A DNA stretch of 64,000 bases from Streptomyces pyxinae. Its GTDB lineage: Bacteria > Actinomycetota > Actinomycetes > Streptomycetales > Streptomycetaceae. The stretch is from positions 1 to 64,000 of the forward strand of contig NZ_JANUGQ010000017.1 in the NCBI RefSeq assembly GCF_024756275.1, read 5' to 3'. Made by a program: the position numbers and the translations under genes. How positions within the stretch are numbered: the stretch's first letter is position 1; each line of letters begins with the position of its first letter. A model generated the notes under the pieces. The model made no database searches. It was not told where the DNA came from and was given only the letters and a program-made list of their open reading frames with translations. Below are positions 27,633 to 36,968 of this stretch, in pieces.

Positions 27633-30365
27633 GTGGTGACGTACGCGCAGGCGCAGGAGCGCGCCGAGGAGTGGATCAACGGCGACATGCCGGCCTACCA
27701 GCACCGCGAGGTGCGGGTGCGGGAGTTCGAGCTGGGCTTCGTGGTGTGGGCGGAGGACCGCCCGGACGGCCCGGTCTCGGACGGCGGCCGGCAGCGGCTG
27801 GTGATCGCCCGCGACAGCGGTGAGGTGACCCTGTGGCCGGGGCTGCCGGTGGGCGAGGTGATCCGCCGGTACGAGGAGGAGTACGGCGCTCCCGCCGAGG
27901 CGCCGGGCCAGGTCTCCCCGGCCCCGCCGGAGCGGATCGACCTGAACCAGACGTCCTTCCTGCTGACCCCGCCCGAGTGGCTCCAGGACGCGGCCGACCG
28001 GATGGGCGTCCCGGACCGCCGCCCGGGGACGGACGACACCTCCGGGGCCGGGGCCTCCGCTGTCGGTACCGCCGGGGCGGACGCCTCCGGGGTGGACCCG
28101 GCCGGCGCCCTGGTGGCGGCCGGCGCGGAGTCCGCCGGTCCGGCCGGTGACGCCGGGGCGCCGGAGTCCGCCGGTGCGGCCGGGACCCCGCCGGCCGCCG
28201 CCGCGCACCCGGACGCCGACCTGGACGCGGACGCGCACTCGCGTGCGGGCACGGCTCCGGACTCTCGCGCGGAAGCAGAAGCGGGTGCGGGCGTGATCGC
28301 CGAGGCGGACGCGGGCAGGAACGCGGGCCTGGCGCCGGACACGGGCTCCGCCGCCCCGGCCACCGGAAGCGCCCCGGCCCCTGGAGCCCCGGCCCCCGGA
28401 AGCGCCCACGTCCCCGGAGATCCGGCCGCCGGGGACGGGGTGGCCGCCCCGGCCGCGTCCTGGGACGCCGTGGACGCCCGGCGGGGCAAGGGCGGTGCCG
28501 GCGGCGACAGCGGCGACGACGGCTCCGTACCGCTGCCCGCCACGGTGTTCGCGCCGCCGCTCTCGGGCGCGGACACCGACGACACCCCGCCGCCCGTCGT
28601 GGGGCCCGACGCCCCCACGGCACTGCTGCCGGGCGGCAGCGCGCTGCCCGCGACGCGGATCACCCCGCTGCCGGACCCGCAGGGGGCCGCGCCGCACGCC
28701 CCGGAGACCGCCGGCGCCGGTTCCGGCACGGACGCCGGTCCGGGTGGGGACTCCGGTTCCGGTACGGGCACGGCGGCCCCGGCGGCCGGTTCCGGCGCGG
28801 GCTCCGTTCCCGGTACGGGCGCGGGCTCAGGTTCCGGTCCGGGCGCGGCCGGCGGGTACGTACCGACGCAGCTGGTCTCGCAGCTGGGTCCGGAGGGACC
28901 GCCGCCGCCCGGCGCGCCGGCCCCGCACCAGCAGCGGCAGCCCGCCCCGGGGGCGACGGGCACTCCGCCGCCTCCGCCCGGGCCCCCGCGTCCGCCCGGG
29001 GCCACCCCGGCGCCCGGGGGCGACGCCCACCACGCGGCCACCATGCTGGCCCGGCCCGGTGCGGGGGGCGCCACCCCGCCGCCTCCGCCCGGTCCGCCGC
29101 GCCCGCCCGGCGCCACCCCGCCCCCGCCCGGCGCCCCCGGGGTGCCCGGCGGCGGGGTCCACCAGGCCGCGACCATGCTGGCCCAGCCCGGCCCGGGTGC
29201 GCCCGTGCCCCCGCCCGGCCCGGCCCCCGCTCCGGGCGGCACCCCGCCGCACGGCGCCCCCGGCATGCCCGCCGGGCCGGTGCCGCCGCCTGGCGCCCCC
29301 CCGGCCCCGCCCGCGCCCGGTCACCCGGGCTCGCCGGTCCACAGCCATCCGGCCCCGCCCGCCCACGGCCACCCGCAGCAGCCGGCCGGGCCGCCCACCG
29401 TCGGGCCCGGCTATCAGGCGGTGCTCCGCTACCGGGCGCCGGACGGTTCGGAGGCCCGGCTGATCCGCCGCTCGGCGCCCGGCACCCCGCACCCCGAGTG
29501 GCAGATCCTGCACGAGCTGCGGGCCCTGAACGTGCCCCCGCAGCAGGTGCTGGAGCTCCACACCGAGCTGGAGTCCTGCGAGCTGCCCGGCGGTTACTGC
29601 GCCCGGATGATCCGGGAGACCTGGCCGCAGGCCCGGATCACCTCGATCGCCCCGTACGGCCGTGACCACGCGGGACGCCGGCAGGGCATGGACCAGCTCC
29701 TCGCGCACCAGGGCGAACTGCACCAGGTGGCGGACGGTCCCGCGCGCCCGGCTCCGGTGCGCGCTCCGCTGCCGCCGGTCCAGCCGGCGCCCCCGCTGCC
29801 GCCGGAGGGCGTGGCGCAGGAACTGCTGGCCGCGTTCGGGCCGCAGGGCTTGTGCCGCTTCGACCAGCGGGCGGTCTCCCGCCAGGGGGTGCCCGAGCTG
29901 GTGGCGCGGACGCTGGTGTGGGCGGGGCTGCCCGCCGACTTCGGCCCGTTCTTCTGGGCCCAGCCGGCCCACCCCGTGGTGCCGACGCTCGCGGAGCTGG
30001 CGGCGCAGCGGCAGGTGGCGGCGGCACCGGACGCCGCCTCGTATCTGGTGGTCGGCTCCGACTTCGGGCGGGCCCTCTGCGTCCAGTACGGCACCGCCCA
30101 TATCGTCGCCGTACCGGTGGAGGCCGGGCCCGGTGGCGGGCCGGTGGCGCCGCAGTTCGTCAACTCCGGGCTGCCCGAGTTCACCCGCTGCCTGGCGCTG
30201 CTGGGCCGGATGTGGCGGCTGCGCTACGGGCTGACGCCGGAACAGGCGGGCCGCTGGACGGTCGACTTCCAGGCCCAGCTGGCGATGCTGGACCCGGCGG
30301 CGCTGGCCTCGCCGGAGAGCTGGTGGTCGGTGCTGCTGGAACAGATGTGGGACGGCCTCCTCTGA
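27633..30365 (+). CDS. Imm35-like / Pro-Ala-Gly linker / deaminase / SUKH-4 multidomain protein
   Basis: The protein has 910 residues. Residues 1-85 (TYAQAQERAEEWIN..RLVIARDSGEVTLWPGLPVGEVIRRYEEEYG) resemble the YrhB/Imm35 immunity fold. Residues about 120-590 are a low-complexity Ala/Gly/Pro/Asp linker with repeated PPPPPGPPRPPGATP blocks. A deaminase-like domain at about 595-690 has H620PE622W and C649-x6-C656 (ELESCELPGGYC), as in toxin deaminases of the XOO_2897 kind. Residues about 725-905 (SYLVVGSDFGRALCVQYG..FVNSGLPEFTRCLALLGRMWRLRYG) fit SUKH-4. GTG 27633 has GAGGAG at 27617-27622; GTG 27636 and 27615 are alternatives. It is the second gene of an operon with the WHH-SUKH gene. Confidence 0.8.
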   Translation: MVTYAQAQERAEEWINGDMPAYQHREVRVREFELGFVVWAEDRPDGPVSDGGRQRLVIARDSGEVTLWPGLPVGEVIRRYEEEYGAPAEAPGQVSPAPPERIDLNQTSFLLTPPEWLQDAADRMGVPDRRPGTDDTSGAGASAVGTAGADASGVDPAGALVAAGAESAGPAGDAGAPESAGAAGTPPAAAAHPDADLDADAHSRAGTAPDSRAEAEAGAGVIAEADAGRNAGLAPDTGSAAPATGSAPAPGAPAPGSAHVPGDPAAGDGVAAPAASWDAVDARRGKGGAGGDSGDDGSVPLPATVFAPPLSGADTDDTPPPVVGPDAPTALLPGGSALPATRITPLPDPQGAAPHAPETAGAGSGTDAGPGGDSGSGTGTAAPAAGSGAGSVPGTGAGSGSGPGAAGGYVPTQLVSQLGPEGPPPPGAPAPHQQRQPAPGATGTPPPPPGPPRPPGATPAPGGDAHHAATMLARPGAGGATPPPPPGPPRPPGATPPPPGAPGVPGGGVHQAATMLAQPGPGAPVPPPGPAPAPGGTPPHGAPGMPAGPVPPPGAPPAPPAPGHPGSPVHSHPAPPAHGHPQQPAGPPTVGPGYQAVLRYRAPDGSEARLIRRSAPGTPHPEWQILHELRALNVPPQQVLELHTELESCELPGGYCARMIRETWPQARITSIAPYGRDHAGRRQGMDQLLAHQGELHQVADGPARPAPVRAPLPPVQPAPPLPPEGVAQELLAAFGPQGLCRFDQRAVSRQGVPELVARTLVWAGLPADFGPFFWAQPAHPVVPTLAELAAQRQVAAAPDAASYLVVGSDFGRALCVQYGTAHIVAVPVEAGPGGGPVAPQFVNSGLPEFTRCLALLGRMWRLRYGLTPEQAGRWTVDFQAQLAMLDPAALASPESWWSVLLEQMWDGLL

Positions 30366-30446
30366 GACGTCCCGCAGGACGCCCCGCGAGACGTCCGCGG
30401 GCCACCCTCCCGGCCCCGGGTCGGGCGGCGGCCCGCTCGGCCCGGG

Positions 30447-30491
30447 CCCGGTGTCAGGCCCGGTCCCGGGCCGACCGGGCCTGACACCGGG
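30447..30491. terminator. 19-bp perfect bidirectional terminator
   Basis: CCCGGTGTCAGGCCCGGTC (30447-30465) and its exact complement (30473-30491) flank a 7-base loop. It ends one base before the stop codon of the convergent MFS gene, 82 bases after the multidomain deaminase gene. Confidence 0.93.
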
Positions 30492-32345
30492 TCACTCGGC
30501 GGCCCGGGAGGGAGCCGTCCGTTTCCCCTCGGGCCCGTCCGCACCGCCGGCCTCCTCGGCCCCGTCCGCCCCGTCGGCCCCGTCAGGGTCTCGTACCGGA
30601 AAGCGGCGCGGGGCGAGGGTCAGCAGCACCAGGACGGCGAGCAGTCCGGCCCCCGCCGCGCCGAGGAACACGTACTCGACCGCCGTGTCCACCGCCTCCG
30701 GGGTCAGTGCGGCCGGGTCGTCCAGGCGGCCCTCGCCGACGCGGGTGCCGAGCACGGCGTTGGCGATCGCGCCGAACAGCGCGGCGCCCAGGCTCTGGCC
30801 GACCTGTCGGCAGAAGAGCACCGAGGCGGTGGCGGTGCCTCGCTCGGCGTGCCCGACGGTGGACTGGACGCCCACGATCAGCGGCAGCTGGAAGAGGCCG
30901 AGCGCCGCGCCCAGCGCCAGCGTCACCAGGGTCGGCTGCCAGGGCTCCCCGGGGTAGGGCAGCAGCGGGAAGGCGAGCAGCGAGAGCACGGCCAGCGTCA
31001 TCCCGGTGACCGCGCTCAGCCGGAAGCCGATCCGGCGGTAGACCCGGTTCGACAGGGCGGCGCTGATCGGCCAGGTCAGCGTCATGGCGGAGAGCACGAA
31101 CCCGGCCGCCACCGGCCCGAGTCCCAGCACCGACTGGGCGTACATCGGCAGGAAGGCGGTCGGGGCGACCATCAGCAGGCCGAGGGCGCCGAGCGCGAGA
31201 TTGACGGCGGCGATGGTACGGCGGCGCCACACCCAGCCGGGGATCACCGGCTCGGCCGCCCGGCGTTCGACGGCGACCGTGAGCGCCGCTCCGGCGGCGG
31301 CACAGCCCAGCAGGGTGAGGGACGGCGCGGAGAGCCAGGGCCAGGCCACCCCGCCCTGGACCAGCGCGGTGAGCAGCAGGGCGCCGGTGGCGAAGACGCC
31401 GAGCGCCCCGGCCCAGTCGACCGAGATGGGGGCGCCGGCCGGGCGGGCCGGTTCGCGGAGGTGGCGGGCGATCAGCCAGAGGGCGACGAGCCCGACGGGC
31501 AGGTTGACCAGGAAGATCCACCGCCAGCCCGCGTGTCCGGCGAAGCCGGCGGATCCGGCGAGCAGCCCGCCGAGCGCCGGTCCGGCCAGCGCCGACACGG
31601 CCCAGACCCCGGAGAGCCGGGCCTGGATGCGCGGGCGCTCCCGGAGCGGGTACAGATCGGCGGCGATGGTCTGCACGGTGCCCTGGAGCGCGCCGCCGCC
31701 GAGCCCCTGGACGACCCGGAAGGCGATGAGGGAGGCCATGTTCCAGGCGGTGGCGCAGAGCAGTGAGCCGGTGAGGAACAGCAGGATGCCGGCGAGCAGC
31801 ACGGGCTTGCGGCCGAAGGTGTCGGAGAGCTTGCCGTAGACCGGCAGGGTGACGGTGTTGGCGAGCAGATAGCCGGCGAACAGCCAGGAGAAGACGGAGA
31901 GTCCGCCGAGGTCCCCGACGATCTGCGGTACGGCGGTGGAGACGACGGTCCCGTCGAGCGCGGCGAGCGCCATGCCCAGCATCAGCGCCGCCACCACCGG
32001 CCCCCGTCGGCCGGGCGTGGTGGCCGGAGCGGCGGCCTCCCCGGTACGCGCCCCACCCGCCCCGCCCGTCCCGCCCGCCGCACGGACCCTGTCCGCCCCG
32101 CAGGACTCGTTCGTCCCGCCCGCCTCGGCCGCCTCGTGTGCCTTGCCCGCCCCGGTACGCGTCCCGCCCGCCCTGCCCGCCTCGCTCCCCGCGCCGGTCC
32201 CGCTCGCCCCACCCGCCTCGGGCGCCCCGTGCGCCTTGCCCGCCCCGGTACGCGTCCCGCCCGCCCTGCCCGCCTCACCCCTCTCGCGCGTCTCGCTTCC
32301 CCCACCTGTCTCGCCGACCCCGTTCGCCTCGCCTCCCTCGCCCAC
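30492..32345 (-). CDS. MFS drug exporter (DHA2/EmrB-QacA type)
   Basis: A 617-residue membrane protein with about 14 hydrophobic segments. It has the motif-A loop GKLSDTFGRKPVLLAG, a DHA2 opening (LALAALDGTVVSTAVPQIVGDLGG) and motif C-like GVWAVSALAGPALGGLLAG. The first 110 residues are a Gly/Ala/Thr/Glu-rich cytoplasmic extension with an internal 31-residue duplication (44 bp identical at 32140-32183 and 32233-32276). GTG 32345, preceded on its strand by GGGGAAGGGAC, is the preferred start; GTG 32366 is in frame. Proton-driven efflux of a hydrophobic compound is likely; the substrate is unknown. Confidence 0.85.
   Translation of the reverse strand: MGEGGEANGVGETGGGSETRERGEAGRAGGTRTGAGKAHGAPEAGGASGTGAGSEAGRAGGTRTGAGKAHEAAEAGGTNESCGADRVRAAGGTGGAGGARTGEAAAPATTPGRRGPVVAALMLGMALAALDGTVVSTAVPQIVGDLGGLSVFSWLFAGYLLANTVTLPVYGKLSDTFGRKPVLLAGILLFLTGSLLCATAWNMASLIAFRVVQGLGGGALQGTVQTIAADLYPLRERPRIQARLSGVWAVSALAGPALGGLLAGSAGFAGHAGWRWIFLVNLPVGLVALWLIARHLREPARPAGAPISVDWAGALGVFATGALLLTALVQGGVAWPWLSAPSLTLLGCAAAGAALTVAVERRAAEPVIPGWVWRRRTIAAVNLALGALGLLMVAPTAFLPMYAQSVLGLGPVAAGFVLSAMTLTWPISAALSNRVYRRIGFRLSAVTGMTLAVLSLLAFPLLPYPGEPWQPTLVTLALGAALGLFQLPLIVGVQSTVGHAERGTATASVLFCRQVGQSLGAALFGAIANAVLGTRVGEGRLDDPAALTPEAVDTAVEYVFLGAAGAGLLAVLVLLTLAPRRFPVRDPDGADGADGAEEAGGADGPEGKRTAPSRAAE
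32140..32276. repeat. 44-bp direct repeat in the MFS N-terminal extension
   Basis: Perfect 44-bp copies at 32140-32183 and 32233-32276, period 93 bp (31 codons), encode repeated GRAGGTRTGAGKAH. The period keeps the reading frame. Confidence 0.9.
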
Positions 32346-32636
32346 CGAAGTCCCTTCCCCCTGCACGTATATGGCCCGGGTCAGCCTCTCACCGCCACCC
32401 GCCGGGCGCGAGGGGGCGACCGCGACGAGAGCGGCCGACGAGGCCGGCCACGACAGGCATCCCCTGCCCGTGGCCCGGCCCCCGGCCGCGGGGCCCCGTC
32501 CCCGGCCCCCGCCCGGGCCGCCCGGACCCGTTGATCGGTGGGCGGCGGGGGTCCCACTGGGCGTACGCTGGGAGACCCCCGGCCCGTGCGACGTGTCGGG
32601 CGGTTCGCGTTGCCCCACTCCCTGGGATGGAAGCCC

Positions 32637-35600
32637 ATGAGCCTGCACGGCCTGCTGGACGTCGTCGTCAAGGACCCTGCCCTCGGCCAGGCCGTCAAGG
32701 CCGCCGCCGACGGCCACCGGCCGCAGGTGGACCTGGTCGGGCCGCCCGCCGCGCGCCCGTTCGCGGTGGCCGCGCTGGCCCGGGACGCCGGGCGGCCGGT
32801 GCTGGCGGTGACGGCGACCGGCCGGGAGGCGGAGGACCTGGCGGCGGCGCTGCGCACCCTGCTGGACCCGGACACGGTCGCGGAGTACCCGTCCTGGGAG
32901 ACGCTGCCGCACGAGCGGCTCTCGCCCCGGTCGGACACCGTGGGCCGGCGGCTCGCGGTGCTGCGGCGGCTCGCCCACCCGGCCCCGGACGACCCGGCGA
33001 CCGGTCCGGTCTCGGTGGTGGTGGCGCCGGTGCGCTCGGTGCTCCAGCCGCAGGTCAAGGGGTTGGGTGACCTGGAGCCGGTGAGCCTGCGGACCGGCCA
33101 GCAGGCGGACCTGGAGGAGATCGTCGCGGGGCTGGCGGCAGCGGCGTACAGCCGGGTGGAGCTGGTCGAGAAGCGCGGCGAGTTCGCGGTGCGCGGCGGC
33201 ATCCTGGACGTCTTCCCGCCGACCGAGGAGCACCCGCTGCGGGTGGAGTTCTGGGGCGACGACGTCGAGGAGATCCGGTACTTCAAGGTGGCCGACCAGC
33301 GGTCGCTGGAGGTGGCCGAGCACGGGCTGTGGGCACCGCCCTGCCGGGAGCTGCTGCTCACCGACTCGGTGCGGGAGCGGGCGGCGGCGCTGGCCGAGGC
33401 CCATCCGGAGCTGGGCGAGCTGCTCGGGAAGATCGCCGAGGGGATCGCGGTCGAGGGCATGGAGTCGCTGGCCCCGGTGCTGGTGGACGAGATGGAGCTG
33501 CTGCTCGACGTGCTGCCCGCCGGGGCGATGGCGGTGGTCTGCGATCCGGAGCGGGTGCGCACCCGGGCGGCGGACCTGGTGGCGACCAGCCAGGAGTTCC
33601 TCCAGGCGTCCTGGGCGGCGACGGCGGGCGGCGGGGAGGCGCCGATCGACGTGGGCGCGGCCTCGCTGTGGGGGATCGCGGACGTCCGGGACCGGGCCCG
33701 CGAGCTGGGCATGCTCTGGTGGTCGGTGTCGCCGTTCGCGGCCGACGAGGAGCTGGACGAGGACACCCTGACGCTGGGGATGCGTGCCCCGGAGACGTAC
33801 CGGGGGGACACCGCCCGGGCGCTGGCGGACACCAAGGGCTGGCTGGCGGACGGCTGGCGGACGGTCTTCGTGACCGAGGCGCACGGCCCGGCCTCCCGGA
33901 CGGTCGAGGTGCTGGGCGGCGAGGGGATCGCGGCCCGGCTGGACCGGGACCTCACCGAGATCTCGCCGTCGGTGGTCCATGTCTCCTGCGGCGCCATCGA
34001 CCACGGCTTCGTGGACCCGGGGCTGCGGCTGGCGGTGCTCACCGAGACCGACCTGTCCGGGCAGAAGGCGGCGGGCAAGGACGGCGGCCGGATGCCGACC
34101 CGCCGCCGCAAGACGATCGACCCGCTCACCCTGGAGGCGGGCGACTACATCGTCCACGAGCAGCACGGCGTGGGCCGGTACATCGAGATGGTGCAGCGCA
34201 CCGTGCAGGGCGCCACCCGCGAGTATCTGCTGGTGGAGTACGCGCCCGCCAAGCGCGGCCAGCCGGGCGACCGCCTGTACATCCCCACCGACCAGCTGGA
34301 GCAGGTCACCAAGTACGTCGGCGGCGAGGCGCCCACCCTGCACCGGCTGGGCGGCGCGGACTGGACGAAGACCAAGGCGCGGGCGAAGAAGGCGGTCAAG
34401 GAGATCGCCGCCGACCTGATCAAGCTCTACTCGGCCCGGATGGCCGCGCCCGGCCACGCCTTCGCCCCGGACACGCCGTGGCAGCGGGAGCTGGAGGACG
34501 CCTTCCCGTACGCGGAGACCCCCGACCAGCTCTCCACCATCGCCGAGGTGAAGGAGGACATGGAGAAGACGGTCCCGATGGACCGGCTGATCTGCGGTGA
34601 CGTGGGGTACGGCAAGACCGAGATCGCGGTGCGGGCGGCGTTCAAGGCGGTGCAGGACGGCAAACAGGTCGCCGTCCTGGTGCCCACCACCCTCCTGGTC
34701 CAGCAGCACTTCGGCACCTTCTCCGAGCGGTACGCGCAGTTCCCGGTGGTGGTCCGGGCGCTCTCCCGGTTCCAGAGCGACACCGAGGCGAAGGCGACCC
34801 TGGAGGGGCTGCGGGACGGCTCGGTGGACCTCGTCATCGGCACCCACCGGCTCTTCTCGTCGGAGACCAAGTTCAAGGACCTGGGCCTGGTCGTCGTCGA
34901 CGAGGAGCAGCGGTTCGGCGTCGAGCACAAGGAGCAGCTGAAGAAGCTGCGCGCCAATGTGGACGTGCTCACCATGTCCGCGACCCCGATCCCCCGGACG
35001 CTGGAGATGGCGGTGACCGGCATCCGCGAGATGTCGACCATCACCACCCCGCCGGAGGAGCGGCATCCGGTCCTCACCTTCGTGGGGCCGTACGAGGAGA
35101 AGCAGATCGGCGCGGCGATCCGCCGTGAACTCCTGCGCGAGGGCCAGGTGTTCTACATCCACAACCGGGTGGAGTCGATCGACCGGGCGGCCGCCCGGCT
35201 GCGCGAGATCGTGCCGGAGGCGCGGATCGCCACAGCACACGGGCAGATGTCCGAACAGGCCCTGGAGCAGGTGGTGGTGGACTTCTGGGAGAAGAAGTCC
35301 GATGTGCTGGTGTCCACCACGATCGTGGAGTCCGGCATCGACATCTCCAACGCCAACACCCTGATCGTGGAGCGCGGCGACAACTTCGGTCTCTCCCAGC
35401 TCCATCAGCTGCGCGGCCGGGTGGGCCGGGGCCGGGAGCGGGGGTACGCGTACTTCCTCTACCCGCCGGAGAAGCCGCTCACCGAGACCGCCCACGAGCG
35501 GCTGGCGACCATCGCCCAGCACACCGAGATGGGCGCCGGCATGTATGTGGCGATGAAGGACCTGGAGATCCGGGGCGCGGGCAATCTGCTGGGCGGTGAG

Positions 35601-36167
35601 CAGTCCGGTCATATCGCGGGCGTCGGCTTCGACTTGTACGTACGGATGGTGGGCGAGGCCGTCGCCGACTACCGGGCGTCCCTGGAGGGCGGGGTCGAGG
35701 AGGAGCCGCCGCTGGAGGTCAAGATCGAGCTGCCGGTCGACGCGCATGTCCCGCACGACTACGCGCCCGGCGAGCGGCTGCGGCTCCAGGCGTACCGGGC
35801 GATCGCCTCGGCCACCACGGAGGAGGACGTCAGGGCGGTCCGCGAGGAGCTGACCGACCGCTACGGCAAGCTCCCCGAGCCGGTGGAGAACCTGCTGCTG
35901 GTGGCCGGCCTGCGGATGCTCGCCCGCGCCTGCGGGGTGGGCGAGATCGTGCTCCAGGGCCCCAACGTCCGGTTCGGACCGGTGGAGTTGCGTGAGTCCC
36001 AGGAGCTGCGCCTCAAGCGGCTCTACCCGCGCACCGTCATCAAGCCGGCCACCCACCAGCTCCTGGTCCCGCGCCCCACCACCGGCAAGATCGGCGGCAA
36101 GCCGGTGGTCGGCCGCGAACTCCTCGCCTGGACCGGCGAGTTCCTGACCTCGATCCTGGGCTCGTAG
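32637..36167 (+). CDS. mfd: Transcription-repair coupling factor
   Basis: A 1176-residue ATP-dependent translocase that removes stalled RNA polymerase from lesions and recruits UvrA. The UvrB-like N-terminal module (AEYPSWETLPHERLSPRSDT; EKRGEFAVRGGILDVFPP) is followed by the RNA polymerase interaction domain (EAGDYIVHEQHGVGRYIEMVQR). The helicase core has Walker A GDVGYGKTE at about 654, DEEQRFG at about 755, and the TRG motif near RGRVGRGRERGYAYFLYPP. Full length with no interruption. ATG 32637 (MSLHGLLDVVVKDPAL). It is divergent from the MFS gene (291-bp gap). Confidence 0.97.
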   Translation: MSLHGLLDVVVKDPALGQAVKAAADGHRPQVDLVGPPAARPFAVAALARDAGRPVLAVTATGREAEDLAAALRTLLDPDTVAEYPSWETLPHERLSPRSDTVGRRLAVLRRLAHPAPDDPATGPVSVVVAPVRSVLQPQVKGLGDLEPVSLRTGQQADLEEIVAGLAAAAYSRVELVEKRGEFAVRGGILDVFPPTEEHPLRVEFWGDDVEEIRYFKVADQRSLEVAEHGLWAPPCRELLLTDSVRERAAALAEAHPELGELLGKIAEGIAVEGMESLAPVLVDEMELLLDVLPAGAMAVVCDPERVRTRAADLVATSQEFLQASWAATAGGGEAPIDVGAASLWGIADVRDRARELGMLWWSVSPFAADEELDEDTLTLGMRAPETYRGDTARALADTKGWLADGWRTVFVTEAHGPASRTVEVLGGEGIAARLDRDLTEISPSVVHVSCGAIDHGFVDPGLRLAVLTETDLSGQKAAGKDGGRMPTRRRKTIDPLTLEAGDYIVHEQHGVGRYIEMVQRTVQGATREYLLVEYAPAKRGQPGDRLYIPTDQLEQVTKYVGGEAPTLHRLGGADWTKTKARAKKAVKEIAADLIKLYSARMAAPGHAFAPDTPWQRELEDAFPYAETPDQLSTIAEVKEDMEKTVPMDRLICGDVGYGKTEIAVRAAFKAVQDGKQVAVLVPTTLLVQQHFGTFSERYAQFPVVVRALSRFQSDTEAKATLEGLRDGSVDLVIGTHRLFSSETKFKDLGLVVVDEEQRFGVEHKEQLKKLRANVDVLTMSATPIPRTLEMAVTGIREMSTITTPPEERHPVLTFVGPYEEKQIGAAIRRELLREGQVFYIHNRVESIDRAAARLREIVPEARIATAHGQMSEQALEQVVVDFWEKKSDVLVSTTIVESGIDISNANTLIVERGDNFGLSQLHQLRGRVGRGRERGYAYFLYPPEKPLTETAHERLATIAQHTEMGAGMYVAMKDLEIRGAGNLLGGEQSGHIAGVGFDLYVRMVGEAVADYRASLEGGVEEEPPLEVKIELPVDAHVPHDYAPGERLRLQAYRAIASATTEEDVRAVREELTDRYGKLPEPVENLLLVAGLRMLARACGVGEIVLQGPNVRFGPVELRESQELRLKRLYPRTVIKPATHQLLVPRPTTGKIGGKPVVGRELLAWTGEFLTSILGS

Positions 36168-36209
36168 GGAAGCAGGGCACTGGTTCATACGCGGCCTTAC
36201 CCTGGCCTC

Positions 36210-36509
36210 ATGGCCAAGACCAGGGTGACCTTCACCATCGATCCGTCGGACGCGGACCGGCTGCGCCGGGCCGCTCGGAACGCGGGGCTGACCGTCTCCG
36301 CGTTCATCGAGGCGCGGGTGCTGGAGGCGGTCGGGCAGGACGAGGCCATAAGGGCCGCCTTCCGGGACGCGGACGCGGCGACCGCCGCCGCCTACGCGGC
36401 GGCGGATGCCGCGATCCGGCCGGACCCGGAACCGCTGTCCGAGCGGGACAAGGCGGAGGCGGATGCCGTACTGGACCGGATGTTCGCGAAGCTGCGGCAC
36501 ACCGCGTGA
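36210..36509 (+). CDS. VapB-like antitoxin (ribbon-helix-helix)
   Basis: A 99-residue protein. The N-terminal MAKTRVTFTIDPSDADRLRRAARNAGLTVSAFIEARV is a ribbon-helix-helix DNA-binding fold. The C-terminal half is Ala/Asp-rich and likely wraps the toxin. There is no Shine-Dalgarno upstream. TACCCT at 36198-36203 lies 6 bases before ATG, suggesting a leaderless message. Its stop overlaps the toxin start (GTGA). Confidence 0.82.
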   Translation: MAKTRVTFTIDPSDADRLRRAARNAGLTVSAFIEARVLEAVGQDEAIRAAFRDADAATAAAYAAADAAIRPDPEPLSERDKAEADAVLDRMFAKLRHTA

Positions 36510-36913
36510 CCGCGGATGTCGTCTACGACGCCGGTGCCCTGATCGCGGCCGAGCGGGGAAGCGCCAAACTGCGCTACTTGCACCGGGCGTGGCGTACCGC
36601 CGGGGTCGTCCCGGTGGTGCCGGGACCGGCACTGGCTCAGGTGTGGCGTGGCGGCGCCCGGCAGTACGCGGTGGCAGAGTTCCTCAAGCAGTGCCAGGTA
36701 CTCACGGCGTACTCCGTGGACGACTACCGGCGAGTCGGCTGGATGCCGGGGCAGGCCGATCTCCCGTCCAAGAAGCGTCCGGACGTGGTGGCCGCCCTGG
36801 TCGTCCTGACCGCTGTGCTGCGTCACGCCGAGGTGATCGTCACCTCGGACCCCGAGGATCTGGCCGCCTGTGCGGCGACCCTGGGCTGGAAGGCCGATCT
36901 GGTCACTCCGTAG
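36506..36913 (+). CDS. PIN-domain toxin, VapC-like
   Basis: A 135-residue protein with PIN acidic residues: VVYD(7)AGALIAAER at the start, a middle acidic position in KKRPD.VVAALVVL, and VTSDPEDLAA near the end. It contains the actinobacterial motif PALAQVWRGG. PIN toxins are Mg-dependent ribonucleases usually cutting tRNA or rRNA; the target here is unknown. GTG 36506 overlaps the antitoxin stop. Confidence 0.83.
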   Translation: MTADVVYDAGALIAAERGSAKLRYLHRAWRTAGVVPVVPGPALAQVWRGGARQYAVAEFLKQCQVLTAYSVDDYRRVGWMPGQADLPSKKRPDVVAALVVLTAVLRHAEVIVTSDPEDLAACAATLGWKADLVTP

Positions 36914-36968
36914 CCCCTCGGGGCACCGCCCCCTCGGCAGCGCGCGCGGGCGGGCCTACCATGCGGGG

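Noticed and set aside
30492..36632. A 2046-codon minus-strand frame running from before mfd into the MFS gene
   Set aside because: Only the last 617 codons match a real protein (MFS). The rest is antisense to mfd and has no start signal or domain.
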